Shown here: positions 6,431-12,915 of the stretch, piece after piece
How the letters are laid out: each line of letters begins with the position of its first letter
Numbering within the stretch: position 1 is the stretch's first letter
From: an uncultured Muribaculaceae bacterium
GTDB lineage: Bacteria > Bacteroidota > Bacteroidia > Bacteroidales > Muribaculaceae
Direction: 5' to 3'
NCBI GenBank assembly: GCA_910578365.1
Contig: CAJTRC010000069.1
Coordinates: 1-12,915, forward strand
DNA: 12,915 nucleotides
The notes under the pieces: model-generated
Told to the model about the DNA's origin: nothing
Seen by the model: the letters and a program-made list of their open reading frames with translations, nothing else
Database searches by the model: none
Program-made: the position numbers and the translations under genes

Positions 6431-8476
6431 ATGAAATATACCAGAATCTTTGCCATGCTGCTGGCGTCGGCCGCGCTTGTAAGCGCCTGTAACGACGACG
6501 AACTGGCTCCCGGCAATCCCGTGATGAACATCACCGGCAACCTCGGCAGCGCCTGCTTCGGCGACAGCCTGAGATTTACTGTAAACGCCTCTGACCAGGA
6601 GGTGCCTCTGAGCACCATCCACGCCGAACTATACTTCGGCGATGAAATGGTGAGTGAGGAAGTTATCCGCACCAAGGAAAGCGGCAAGGACTATGAGGCT
6701 GTGGTAGGTGTGCCTTACCTGGCCAACATCCCCGACGGAAAAGCCACTCTCCGTCTTACTCTGCAGAACATTCACTTCACCACCACCGAACAGATTTACG
6801 AAGTGAGCCTTACTCACCCCGCATATCCCGAACTTACATTCGTGGCCGAAGACGGCACCGAATATAAGATGCAGAAAGACAGTGAGGACTATGTGTACTC
6901 CATGACTCAGCGCTTCCCCGCCGAACTCAAAGGTAAAATTGTGGCTCCGGCCATGGGCGAATTCGGCAACGAAATCACCTTCGGCTACGAGAACAGCGAA
7001 ATCAAGCCCGGAGCCGACGGTCTGATTCCATTCTCGAACTCGGCTCCCGGCCGCTATACTGTCAGCTTCAATACATTCAGCTTCGAGGGTTCGCCATTTG
7101 TGGTTCTGAGCCTCAACGGTCAGCAGATGGAATCGACCGGCGAAACCACCAGCGAACTGCAGATGACTCTGGCCAAGGGCGACATAATCACTCCGGCCGG
7201 ATTCCCCAACTTCAGCGACTGGTTTATCAACCCCGACTTCTTTACCAAGAATCCCGACGGCACTCTCACCTTCAACGCCTATAACGGCAGCTACGCCATC
7301 ACTGCCGACACAGGCAAACTGATGCTGGGCGCCTACAAACTCAACGGCAGCGAAAAAGCTACCCTTAACGAAGACGGCACCGGCGCGGTATGGATTTTAG
7401 GCGAGGGCGTAGGCTTCCCCTCAATCAGCAGCCAGCCCGGCTGGAACCCCGGACAGGGTATCTGTATGGCTCCGGTAGGTGAAAAGACATATCAGCTCAC
7501 TGTAGTAGGCGGCAAGACCCTCAACATAGAGTCCGTCAACTTCAAGTTCTTCGGTCAGGACGGCTGGGGAACAGAACTCAGTGGCGACATGCTCACCTCC
7601 AAGTCCGACATCATTGGTGTGGGCGATGGCAAGAAGGTTGAAGAAGGTGGTAACGGGCACGACAGCGGTAACCTTTATCTGCTTGAAGGCGCGACCATTC
7701 AGGATAATGGCGTTTATGTATTTACACTCGACCTTACCCAGGGTATCAACGACGCTATCCTTACCTCGAAGTTCGCCGGCGAGCAGCAGTTTGAGGAGAA
7801 GCCCGTTTATCTCAACGAAAAGAAGATGGTCACCAACGACAATCAGGTGTACAGCTTGGTAACCGATCTCAAGCCAGGCGACAAGCTCACCTTCCGTGAG
7901 TTCTCCGCCATCTACGAACTCTACTACGACCCCGATTTCTTCAGATTCGACGAAAGCGCCGGCACAATCACCTTCCTGCCCATTGCCGGCCACTATAATG
8001 TGGTACTGAACAAGCTCGATAACACCCTTTCCGCCCGGATGGTGAATGCCGACGGCAGCGAGATGACACTGCAGGCCGACGGCTCGGGCGCACTCTGGCT
8101 GATGGCATGGGGGCTTGGTTCGCCCGATCAGGATCACCAGTTTGGCTTTAATCCCGGCGCTGCCTACAGCATGGCTCAGGTTGCCCCCGGAGTATATCAG
8201 TTTACCGGCAAGGCCGGCCCTGAAAAAGACTCGGTCCGCGGCGATCGATACCGTTACGACTATCTCAGCGTCAAGTTCTTCCACCAGAATGGCTGGGGCG
8301 GTGAGTTCGGCGCAGGAGCCTTGAAGATGGCCGGTTCTACAGCTTCGTTGCTGAAGAATACAGGCAGCTTCGAGCTCGCCGACGGCGTTACCCTCGAACT
8401 CGGTGCCACCTATCGCATGACCGTTGACCTGAGCAAAGGCATCGAAAACGGCACTATTGATTTGGTAAAACTATAA
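6431..8476 (+). CDS. Surface glycan-binding lipoprotein with two tandem modules
   Basis: This 681-residue lipoprotein has no recognisable catalytic motif. It occupies the position of the surface glycan-binding protein (SGBP, SusE/F-like in role) in the related B. thetaiotaomicron locus (BT3313). The lipobox LVSAC gives a lipidated Cys at 20, followed by NDDE, a strong acidic surface-export signal. An N-terminal beta-sandwich-like region (about 30-130) resembles the spacer domains of other SGBPs. Two related beta-rich modules follow, at about 222-447 and 456-681. Matching pairs are GAVWILGEGVGFPS (318-331) with GALWLMAWGLGSPD (553-566), NFKFFGQDGWG (370-380) with SVKFFHQNGWG (613-623), and YVFTLDLTQGI (429-439) with YRMTVDLSKGI (661-671). 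The shared tryptophans W321/W556 and W379/W622 are candidate sugar-stacking residues. Binding of beta-1,6-glucan is inferred from context. Confidence 0.82.
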   Translation: MKYTRIFAMLLASAALVSACNDDELAPGNPVMNITGNLGSACFGDSLRFTVNASDQEVPLSTIHAELYFGDEMVSEEVIRTKESGKDYEAVVGVPYLANIPDGKATLRLTLQNIHFTTTEQIYEVSLTHPAYPELTFVAEDGTEYKMQKDSEDYVYSMTQRFPAELKGKIVAPAMGEFGNEITFGYENSEIKPGADGLIPFSNSAPGRYTVSFNTFSFEGSPFVVLSLNGQQMESTGETTSELQMTLAKGDIITPAGFPNFSDWFINPDFFTKNPDGTLTFNAYNGSYAITADTGKLMLGAYKLNGSEKATLNEDGTGAVWILGEGVGFPSISSQPGWNPGQGICMAPVGEKTYQLTVVGGKTLNIESVNFKFFGQDGWGTELSGDMLTSKSDIIGVGDGKKVEEGGNGHDSGNLYLLEGATIQDNGVYVFTLDLTQGINDAILTSKFAGEQQFEEKPVYLNEKKMVTNDNQVYSLVTDLKPGDKLTFREFSAIYELYYDPDFFRFDESAGTITFLPIAGHYNVVLNKLDNTLSARMVNADGSEMTLQADGSGALWLMAWGLGSPDQDHQFGFNPGAAYSMAQVAPGVYQFTGKAGPEKDSVRGDRYRYDYLSVKFFHQNGWGGEFGAGALKMAGSTASLLKNTGSFELADGVTLELGATYRMTVDLSKGIENGTIDLVKL

Positions 8477-8485
8477 TAACTTCTA

Positions 8486-8545
8486 AGAGGGCCGGCCATG
8501 CCGGGTGGCGCAAAGTTTCTGCAACACCATGCAGGTCGGCCTTCT
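8486..8545 (+). promoter_or_regulatory. GC-rich hairpin between the binding-protein and GH3 genes
   Basis: AGAGGGCCGGCC (8486-8497) can pair along its whole length with GGTCGGCCTTCT (8534-8545), giving a 12-bp stem with two G-T wobbles. ATG (8498-8500) and CAT (8528-8530) add inner pairs. The hairpin fills most of the 100-base spacer and ends 31 bases before the GH3 ATG. No T-run follows, so transcription probably continues. It could be an RNA-processing or stability element that sets GH3 level apart from the surface proteins. GC-rich sequence is unusual for the spacers of this locus. Confidence 0.5.
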
Positions 8546-8576
8546 GACATACTACTCTAAAAATCGTTCCCCTCTG

Positions 8577-10808
8577 ATGAAAAAATTGTTTTTTGGTATT
8601 GCACTCATTGCAGCTATCGGCGTAAATGCGGCTACTCCGGTTTACCTTGATGATTCAAAACCACTTGAAGACCGCGTGGAGGACGCTCTCAGCCGTATGA
8701 CCCTGCGTGAGAAAATCAACCTTATCCATGCCCAGAGCAAGTTCAGCGCCCCTGGTGTGCCGCGTCTGGGTATCCCCGAAATCTGGTGTACCGACGGCCC
8801 TATGGGGGTGCGCCCCGAAGTGCTGTGGGACGAATGGGAGCAGGCCAAATGGACTAACGACTCCTGTACCGCCTTTCCCTCGCTGACCGCTCTGGCGGCT
8901 ACCTGGGACCCCGACATGGCTCTGCTTTACGGCAAAAGCATTGGCGAGGAAGCCCGTTACCGCAACAAAAGCGTGCTGCTCGGCCCCGGCATCAATATCT
9001 ACCGTACACCGCTCAACGGACGTAATTTCGAGTACATGGGCGAAGACCCATATCTGACATCGCAGATGGTAGTGCCGTACGTAAAGGGTGTACAGAGCAA
9101 CGGTGTCGCGGCCTGTGTGAAGCACTTCGCGCTGAACAACAACGAAATAAACCGCCACACATCGAACCCCATAGTCGATGACCGTACGCTCTACGAAATA
9201 TATCTGCCCGGCTTCCGCGCGGCAGCACAGGAGGGCCAGGCCTGGTCGTTTATGGGCGGTTATAACCTTTTCCGCGGCGAACACGCCAGCTACAATCCCA
9301 TTCTGATGAACGAGATTCTCAAGGGCGAATGGGGCTGGGACGGCGCTGTAATCTCTGACTGGGGCGCAGTTCACGATACCCGTACTGCCGTAAGCGGCGG
9401 TCTGGATATGGAATTCGGTTCGTGGACAAACGGCCTGAGCAACGGTGCCTCCAATGCTTACGACAGCTACTTTCTGGCCGAGCCTTATCTGAAAGGTATC
9501 GAAGACGGCACCTACAGCACCAAGGAACTCGACGACAAGGTGCGCCGGGTGCTGCGTTTGACCATGCGTACCGCTATGGACCGCAAGCGTCCGTTCGGAT
9601 CTATGGGCAGCGACGAGCATGTTGAGGCCTGCCGCCGTATAGGTGAGGAAGGTGTGGTACTGCTGCAGAACCGCGGCAGCCTGTTTCCGCTCAATCTCGA
9701 CAAGATCAAAAAGATTGCCGTAATAGGCGAGAACGCCATAAAGATGATGACAGTGGGCGGCGGTTCGTCGTCGCTGAAGGCCCGTTATGAGGTCACTCCG
9801 CTCGACGGACTCAAAAAGCGCGTGGGCAACAAGGCTGAAATAGTTTATGCCCGCGGCTATGTAGGTGATCCCACCGGCGAATACAACGGTGTGGTGACCG
9901 GTCAGGACCTCAACGACCCGCGTTCGCCCGAGGAGCTTCGCGACGAGGCTCTGCGTGTGGCCCGCGATGCCGATGTGGTGCTGTTCTTCGGTGGTCTGAA
10001 CAAGAGCAATCATCAGGACTGCGAGGACACTGACCGCGAAAGCCTCGACTTGCCATACGGCCAGAACGAGCTTATCGAGGCGCTTGCCAAAGTGAACCCC
10101 AATCTGGCGGTAATCAACATCAGCGGTACCGGTGTGGCAATGCCCTGGACCGCCAAGGTTCCAGCCATAATGCAGGCCTGGTATCTGGGCAACGAAACAG
10201 GCAACGCTCTGGCTTCGGTTATCGCAGGCGATGCTAACCCCAGCGGCAAGTTGCCATACACCTATTATGCCACCCTCGATCAGTGCGGCGCACACAAACT
10301 CGGCGAATATCCCGGCCATCCGGGTATCGATGAGCTGGGCAACAAGGTTATGGATATGCCCTACAACGAGGGTATCTTTGTAGGCTACCGTTTCATCGAC
10401 AAGAACAAGCTCAAACCTACCTTCCCCTTCGGTCACGGCATCAGCTACACTACTTTCGAATACGGTAAAGCCGGCATCGACAAGGCTGAAGGCTCGGCCG
10501 ACGATGTATTTACAGTAACCATACCCGTTACCAACAGCGGCAGCCGCGAAGGCAAGGAAGTGGTACAGCTTTATATAAGCGATAAAAAGTCGAGCGTTGA
10601 ACGCCCCGTAAAGGAACTGAAAGGCTTCCGTAAGGTAAGCCTCAAGCCCGGTGAAACCGCCGAGATTAAGTTTGAAATCGGTCGCGACGCACTAAGCTAT
10701 TTCGATGCCGACAAGCACGCATGGGTTTGCGAGCCCGGCGAATTCGAGGCTCTGATAGGCGCCTCGTCGGCCGACATCCGCAGCAAGGTAAAATTCAAAG
10801 TGAAGTAA
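8577..10808 (+). CDS. GH3-family beta-glucosidase, periplasmic
   Basis: This 743-residue GH3 exo-enzyme probably removes glucose from the non-reducing end of imported beta-glucan oligosaccharides. A classic signal peptide (MKKLFFGIALIAAIGVNA, cut near 18-19) has no lipobox cysteine, so the enzyme should be free in the periplasm. The N-terminal barrel has LGPGINIYRTPLNGRNFEYM (135-154), GEDPYL, and KHFALNNNE (182-190). The nucleophile is Asp261 in VISDWGAVHD. The alpha/beta-sandwich domain follows (about 350-560), with Glu483 in CEDTDRESLDLP the likely acid/base by analogy with the SEGxDR motif of other GH3 enzymes. A fibronectin-III-like domain spans about 645-715. The ATG at 8577 gives the signal peptide; an in-frame GTG at 8505 lies inside the hairpin spacer and is unlikely. 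GH3 also contains beta-xylosidases and others, so glucose specificity rests on the GH30 neighbour and the BT3314-like position. Confidence 0.92.
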   Translation: MKKLFFGIALIAAIGVNAATPVYLDDSKPLEDRVEDALSRMTLREKINLIHAQSKFSAPGVPRLGIPEIWCTDGPMGVRPEVLWDEWEQAKWTNDSCTAFPSLTALAATWDPDMALLYGKSIGEEARYRNKSVLLGPGINIYRTPLNGRNFEYMGEDPYLTSQMVVPYVKGVQSNGVAACVKHFALNNNEINRHTSNPIVDDRTLYEIYLPGFRAAAQEGQAWSFMGGYNLFRGEHASYNPILMNEILKGEWGWDGAVISDWGAVHDTRTAVSGGLDMEFGSWTNGLSNGASNAYDSYFLAEPYLKGIEDGTYSTKELDDKVRRVLRLTMRTAMDRKRPFGSMGSDEHVEACRRIGEEGVVLLQNRGSLFPLNLDKIKKIAVIGENAIKMMTVGGGSSSLKARYEVTPLDGLKKRVGNKAEIVYARGYVGDPTGEYNGVVTGQDLNDPRSPEELRDEALRVARDADVVLFFGGLNKSNHQDCEDTDRESLDLPYGQNELIEALAKVNPNLAVINISGTGVAMPWTAKVPAIMQAWYLGNETGNALASVIAGDANPSGKLPYTYYATLDQCGAHKLGEYPGHPGIDELGNKVMDMPYNEGIFVGYRFIDKNKLKPTFPFGHGISYTTFEYGKAGIDKAEGSADDVFTVTIPVTNSGSREGKEVVQLYISDKKSSVERPVKELKGFRKVSLKPGETAEIKFEIGRDALSYFDADKHAWVCEPGEFEALIGASSADIRSKVKFKVK

Positions 10809-10845
10809 AGAGTACATATTCAGACAAGAGTCTGTGTTAAACGTG

Positions 10846-10876
10846 AACTGCACCCCAAAACTTTTGGAGTGCAGTT
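10846..10876 (+). terminator. Probable terminator of the PUL
   Basis: AACTGCACCCCAAAA (10846-10860) pairs with TTTTGGAGTGCAGTT (10862-10876) at 14 of 15 positions, forming a strong hairpin that begins 37 bases after the GH3 stop. A T-containing stretch (TCATTAT) follows rather than a clean T-run, so efficiency is uncertain. The position, at the end of the last PUL gene and before a new promoter, fits termination. Confidence 0.6.
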
Positions 10877-10973
10877 TCATTATGAAAAAAGCTCCGGTAA
10901 GGCTCAGACAACGGTGGCGGTTGAACGGTTTTTCCCGCTGCGAAGTTGGGTTACGTTTTTTTAACTAAAAAAA

Positions 10974-11005
10974 TGTGGAAGAATCGATAAGGTGTTGTAA
11001 TTTCG
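10974..11005 (+). promoter_or_regulatory. Candidate promoter for the DUF3575-DUF5119 operon
   Basis: TAATTTCG at 10998-11005 matches the Bacteroides -7 consensus TAnnTTTG at all but one defined base. The best -33 candidate is TGTG at 10974-10977, three of four bases, with 20 bases between. Transcription would start near 11012, giving a leader of about 100 bases before the ATG at 11112. The long leader may matter for regulation; fimbrial genes in this group are often phase-variable, but no invertible repeats are seen here. Confidence 0.4.
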
Positions 11006-11111
11006 CGGCTCAAAACAGCGTTGGGCAAAAAACAGACAGAAGTTTTATGATGGTTTGATTGCATACAAACCGTAGATTATATATTCATACACTTTAAGCA
11101 TTTGTTCGTAA

Positions 11112-11804
11112 ATGGATTACAAGACCCTACTATTGGTCGTGTCAATGATTATCGGCGGCACGGCTTTGGCCGGGAACGCACAGTGCCGAAACGGCGGTGT
11201 GTGTACGGACGCTCCTGCGGCGCATGAATTCGCGCTGCAGGACGGCGGTTTTTGTGTCGCTTTGAAGACCAACATGCTTTATGACGCCCTGCTTGTACCC
11301 AACGCCGGAGTGGAGCTGCACGTCGGCAAGGGTTGGACGGTGGGCACCGACTGGGCCTATGCCTGGTGGAAGAACGACGCGCGCCTGTTCTGCTGGCGCG
11401 TCTGCGGAGGTTCGCTCGGGGTGCGCAGGTACATCGAGCGGGCGGCGGCAGAGTCGCCGTTCGCAGGCCACCATGTTGGGGCGTATGCCCAGGTGTTCAC
11501 TTACGATTTTCAGGCCGGCCGTCGCGGCTACATGGCCGGGAAGCCGGGCGGCACCCTGTGGGACCAGGCCGGATATGCCTTCGGGCTTGAATACGGCTAT
11601 TCGCTCCCCGTGGGTCGCCGCCTCAGCATAGACTTCGCCGTGGGCGTGGGCTACATGGGCGGCAAGTATCATGAATACCTGACCGCCGACGGATGCGACG
11701 TCTGGCAGAAGACGAGCCGCCGCCGCTGGTTCGGCCCCACGAAGGCCGAGGTGTCGCTGGTGTGGACATTGGGCGGTTGCAGTGGGAAAGGAGGTCGCCG
11801 ATGA
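11112..11804 (+). CDS. DUF3575 family protein, predicted outer-membrane beta-barrel
   Basis: This 230-residue exported protein belongs to DUF3575, a Bacteroidales family of unknown biochemical function often found beside fimbrillin genes. A signal peptide spans about 1-23 (MDYKTLLLVVSMIIGGTALAGNA). Family hallmarks are ALKTNMLYDALLVPNAGVEL (50-69), WAYAWWKNDARLFCWRVCGG (81-100), GHHVGAYAQVFTYDF (119-133), EYGYSLPVGRRLSIDFAVGV (160-179) and RWFGPTKAEVSLVW (205-218). Alternating hydrophobic and aromatic strands suggest a small barrel, perhaps supporting pilus assembly or surface anchoring; that is inference. Its last residues, GKGGRR, are encoded by the DNA that forms the Shine-Dalgarno of the next gene, and its TGA overlaps the next ATG (ATGA at 11801-11804). 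Six cysteines in the mature protein is notable. Confidence 0.85.
   Translation: MDYKTLLLVVSMIIGGTALAGNAQCRNGGVCTDAPAAHEFALQDGGFCVALKTNMLYDALLVPNAGVELHVGKGWTVGTDWAYAWWKNDARLFCWRVCGGSLGVRRYIERAAAESPFAGHHVGAYAQVFTYDFQAGRRGYMAGKPGGTLWDQAGYAFGLEYGYSLPVGRRLSIDFAVGVGYMGGKYHEYLTADGCDVWQKTSRRRWFGPTKAEVSLVWTLGGCSGKGGRR
11789..11795 (+). promoter_or_regulatory. Strong Shine-Dalgarno for the DUF5119 gene
   Basis: AGGAGGT at 11789-11795, within AAAGGAGGT, lies 5 bases before the ATG at 11801. This is near-perfect complementarity and good spacing to the 16S rRNA tail. It lies inside the DUF3575 coding sequence and, with the ATGA overlap, points to coupled translation. Such sequences are rare at Bacteroidota starts, where the anti-Shine-Dalgarno is normally occluded on the ribosome. 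It fixes the start at 11801 over the in-frame upstream ATG at 11693, which has no signal peptide. Confidence 0.6.
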
Positions 11805-12763
11805 AGAATACGCGGGGATTTTTCCAATGCCTGACTTTGGGCCTGCTCGGAGTGTTTTTCGGCGCATGTGAACACAAGGAATTATGCATGGACCATTCCC
11901 ACGCCATGTTGTTCGACGTGGTGTTCGACTGGGAGCTGGCTCCCGGCGCGGAGCCGGAATCGATGTCGCTATATATGTTTCCGAACGGCAGCGGCAGGCC
12001 TGTGCGCCACGAGATGCCGGGCAATGCCGGAGGTACGATACGCATCCAGACCGGCAGCTACGGGGCATTGTGCTTCAACGGCGACACCGAATGTATCCGC
12101 TGCCTGCACACCGAAACGCTGGAGGGCTTCGAAATCACCACCCGTGAGGCTTCGCTTCTGCAGGGGTTTTCCCTCCCGGGCTTCAATGCGCCTCCTCCGA
12201 GGGCCGAAGGTACGGAAGGCGAGCGTGTGGCATCGGAGCCGGACATGCTGTGGAGCGGGCGCGCGGAAAGCCTGGTGTTTGACAAAGCCTCGGACCGCAG
12301 GACGGCTGTATTTTTCCCCGAGCCGTCGGTACGCACCTATACCGTCGAGATCCGCGATGCCGAAAATCTGGAGCATGTGTCCGGCATGAGTGCGTCGGTT
12401 TCGACGATGGCCGGCGGAATCTTGCCGGGGCGTGGTCCCGGGGTGCTGACGGAAGAGAAGGTTACGATACCGTTCGAGGTTTCCGTTTCGCCTGACGGCA
12501 ATTCCATAACGGGCCGGTTCCGCAGTTTCGGGCATTGCCCGTCGGAGCATAACTCGCACAAGCTGACGGTATACGCCCTGCTTGAAGACGGTACCAAATG
12601 GTATTACGTCTACGACATCACCCGTATCTTCCACGAGGCTGCCGGGGCGGGCGGCACGCATATCGTTCTCGAAGGCCTTCCCGTGCCGCAGCCGGTAGGC
12701 GGCGACGGCTTCGACCCCTCGGTGGACGAATGGCAACAGATAGATGTAGACATCGAAATGTGA
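11801..12763 (+). CDS. DUF5119 family lipoprotein, fimbria-locus associated
   Basis: This 320-residue predicted lipoprotein belongs to DUF5119, found next to DUF3575 and fimbrillin genes in Bacteroidales; its biochemical role is not known to me. The signal peptide ends in FFGAC with the lipidated Cys at 23, followed by the family signature CEHKELCMDHSH (23-34). VFDWELAP (41-48), GSYGALCFNGDTECI (85-99), the Ser/Thr-rich SGMSASVSTMAGGILPG (194-210) and SFGH (242-245) follow. The C-terminal GFDPSVDEWQQIDVDIEM (303-320) resembles strand-forming ends of fimbrillin-like proteins. The fold may be a two-domain beta-sandwich like anchor or tip fimbrins, which is inference. Residue 9 before the lipobox Cys and C10 also show a second Cys in the signal peptide. 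The gene overlaps DUF3575 by four bases and precedes the fimbrillin-like gene by 62 bases. Confidence 0.82.
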   Translation: MKNTRGFFQCLTLGLLGVFFGACEHKELCMDHSHAMLFDVVFDWELAPGAEPESMSLYMFPNGSGRPVRHEMPGNAGGTIRIQTGSYGALCFNGDTECIRCLHTETLEGFEITTREASLLQGFSLPGFNAPPPRAEGTEGERVASEPDMLWSGRAESLVFDKASDRRTAVFFPEPSVRTYTVEIRDAENLEHVSGMSASVSTMAGGILPGRGPGVLTEEKVTIPFEVSVSPDGNSITGRFRSFGHCPSEHNSHKLTVYALLEDGTKWYYVYDITRIFHEAAGAGGTHIVLEGLPVPQPVGGDGFDPSVDEWQQIDVDIEM

Positions 12764-12825
12764 TAAGCAAATTTTTCTTAGATAAATTATTACCCAAATC
12801 TTATTCTTACTAAATTCAATTCTTT

Positions 12826-12915
12826 ATGAAACAAAAACTGCTTTTTGCGGGAATGGCTGCAATAGCGGCCTTGACATCGTGTTCGAATGATGAAGCTCTG
12901 GAAATCAACAAAGGG
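12826..12915 (+). CDS. Fimbrillin-like lipoprotein, N-terminus only
   Basis: Thirty codons are visible before the window ends: MKQKLLFAGMAAIAALTSC then SNDEALEINKG. A lipobox ALTSC puts the lipidated Cys at 19, followed by acidic SNDE. The SCSNDE...EINKG pattern is typical of FimA/Mfa1-type fimbrillin family proteins, which are exported as lipoproteins, cut, and polymerised by donor-strand exchange of the type V pilus kind. The preceding DUF3575 and DUF5119 genes support this. The 62-base spacer is AT-rich, with no clear promoter boxes, so it is probably in the same transcript. Another SusE-like or SusD-like lipoprotein cannot be excluded from so short a piece. Confidence 0.65.
   Translation, partial: MKQKLLFAGMAAIAALTSCSNDEALEINKG

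Larger units (their letters stand above)
10809..11111. other. Intergenic region between the PUL and the fimbrial-type operon
   Basis: This 303-base spacer has no convincing gene. From left to right it holds a small 5-bp hairpin (CAGAC/GTCTG, 10821-10834), the terminator-like hairpin 10846-10876, an A/T-rich stretch around 10957-10973, a candidate promoter with its -7 box at 10998-11005, and a leader of about 100 bases before the DUF3575 start. The leader has a 6-bp inverted repeat, GGTTTG (11052-11057) with CAAACC (11066-11071). The layout supports separate transcription of the two loci. Confidence 0.6.

Noticed and set aside
8505..8576. GTG start at 8505 for the GH3 gene
   Set aside because: It adds 24 residues, encoded by the hairpin spacer, in front of a textbook signal peptide beginning at 8577.
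10846..10876. Insertion sequence end (the GAACTGCACCCCAAAA-like sequence recalls some IS3-type termini)
   Set aside because: Both arms are adjacent as a tight hairpin, no transposase or target duplication is nearby, and the position after the last PUL gene fits a terminator.

Overview
The window is almost certainly from a Bacteroidales chromosome (Bacteroidota; family not resolvable by eye, and a gut lineage such as Muribaculaceae or Bacteroidaceae would fit). The evidence is a SusC/SusD pair, lipoproteins with acidic residues right after the lipid-anchored cysteine, starts that mostly lack Shine-Dalgarno sequences, and promoter-like boxes of the Bacteroides type (TTTG / TAnnTTTG).

Positions 166-10808 form one compact polysaccharide utilization locus (PUL), all on the + strand: a SusC-type TonB-dependent transporter (166-3135), a SusD-type glycan-binding lipoprotein (3163-4695), a GH30 endo-glucanase lipoprotein (4835-6343), a surface glycan-binding lipoprotein with two tandem related modules (6431-8476), and a periplasmic GH3 beta-glucosidase (8577-10808). 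Gene order and predicted locations match the characterised fungal beta-1,6-glucan (pustulan) PUL of Bacteroides thetaiotaomicron (BT3310-BT3314). The inferred flow is: GH30 cuts beta-1,6-glucan at the cell surface, the binding protein and SusD hold the products, SusC imports them using TonB energy, and GH3 releases glucose in the periplasm. No PUL regulator is visible; it would lie upstream if it is linked.

A promoter-like pair of boxes and a perfect hairpin precede susC. The three longer spacers inside the PUL each hold a notable repeat or dyad: helically spaced TGCAA repeats (4715-4790), a long AT-rich hairpin (6354-6395) and a GC-rich hairpin (8486-8545). A terminator-like hairpin (10846-10876) closes the locus.

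After a 303-base spacer a second, apparently independent operon begins: a DUF3575 outer-membrane-type protein (11112-11804), a DUF5119 lipoprotein (11801-12763) whose start overlaps the DUF3575 stop and carries an unusually good Shine-Dalgarno sequence, and the first 30 codons of a fimbrillin-like lipoprotein (from 12826), cut by the window edge. This resembles the accessory part of a Bacteroidales fimbria (FimA/Mfa-type) locus. By eye its codons are richer in CGG and GCG than those of the PUL.

The first 165 bases hold no convincing complete gene. They contain a large imperfect palindrome and possibly the first codons of a divergent minus-strand gene.
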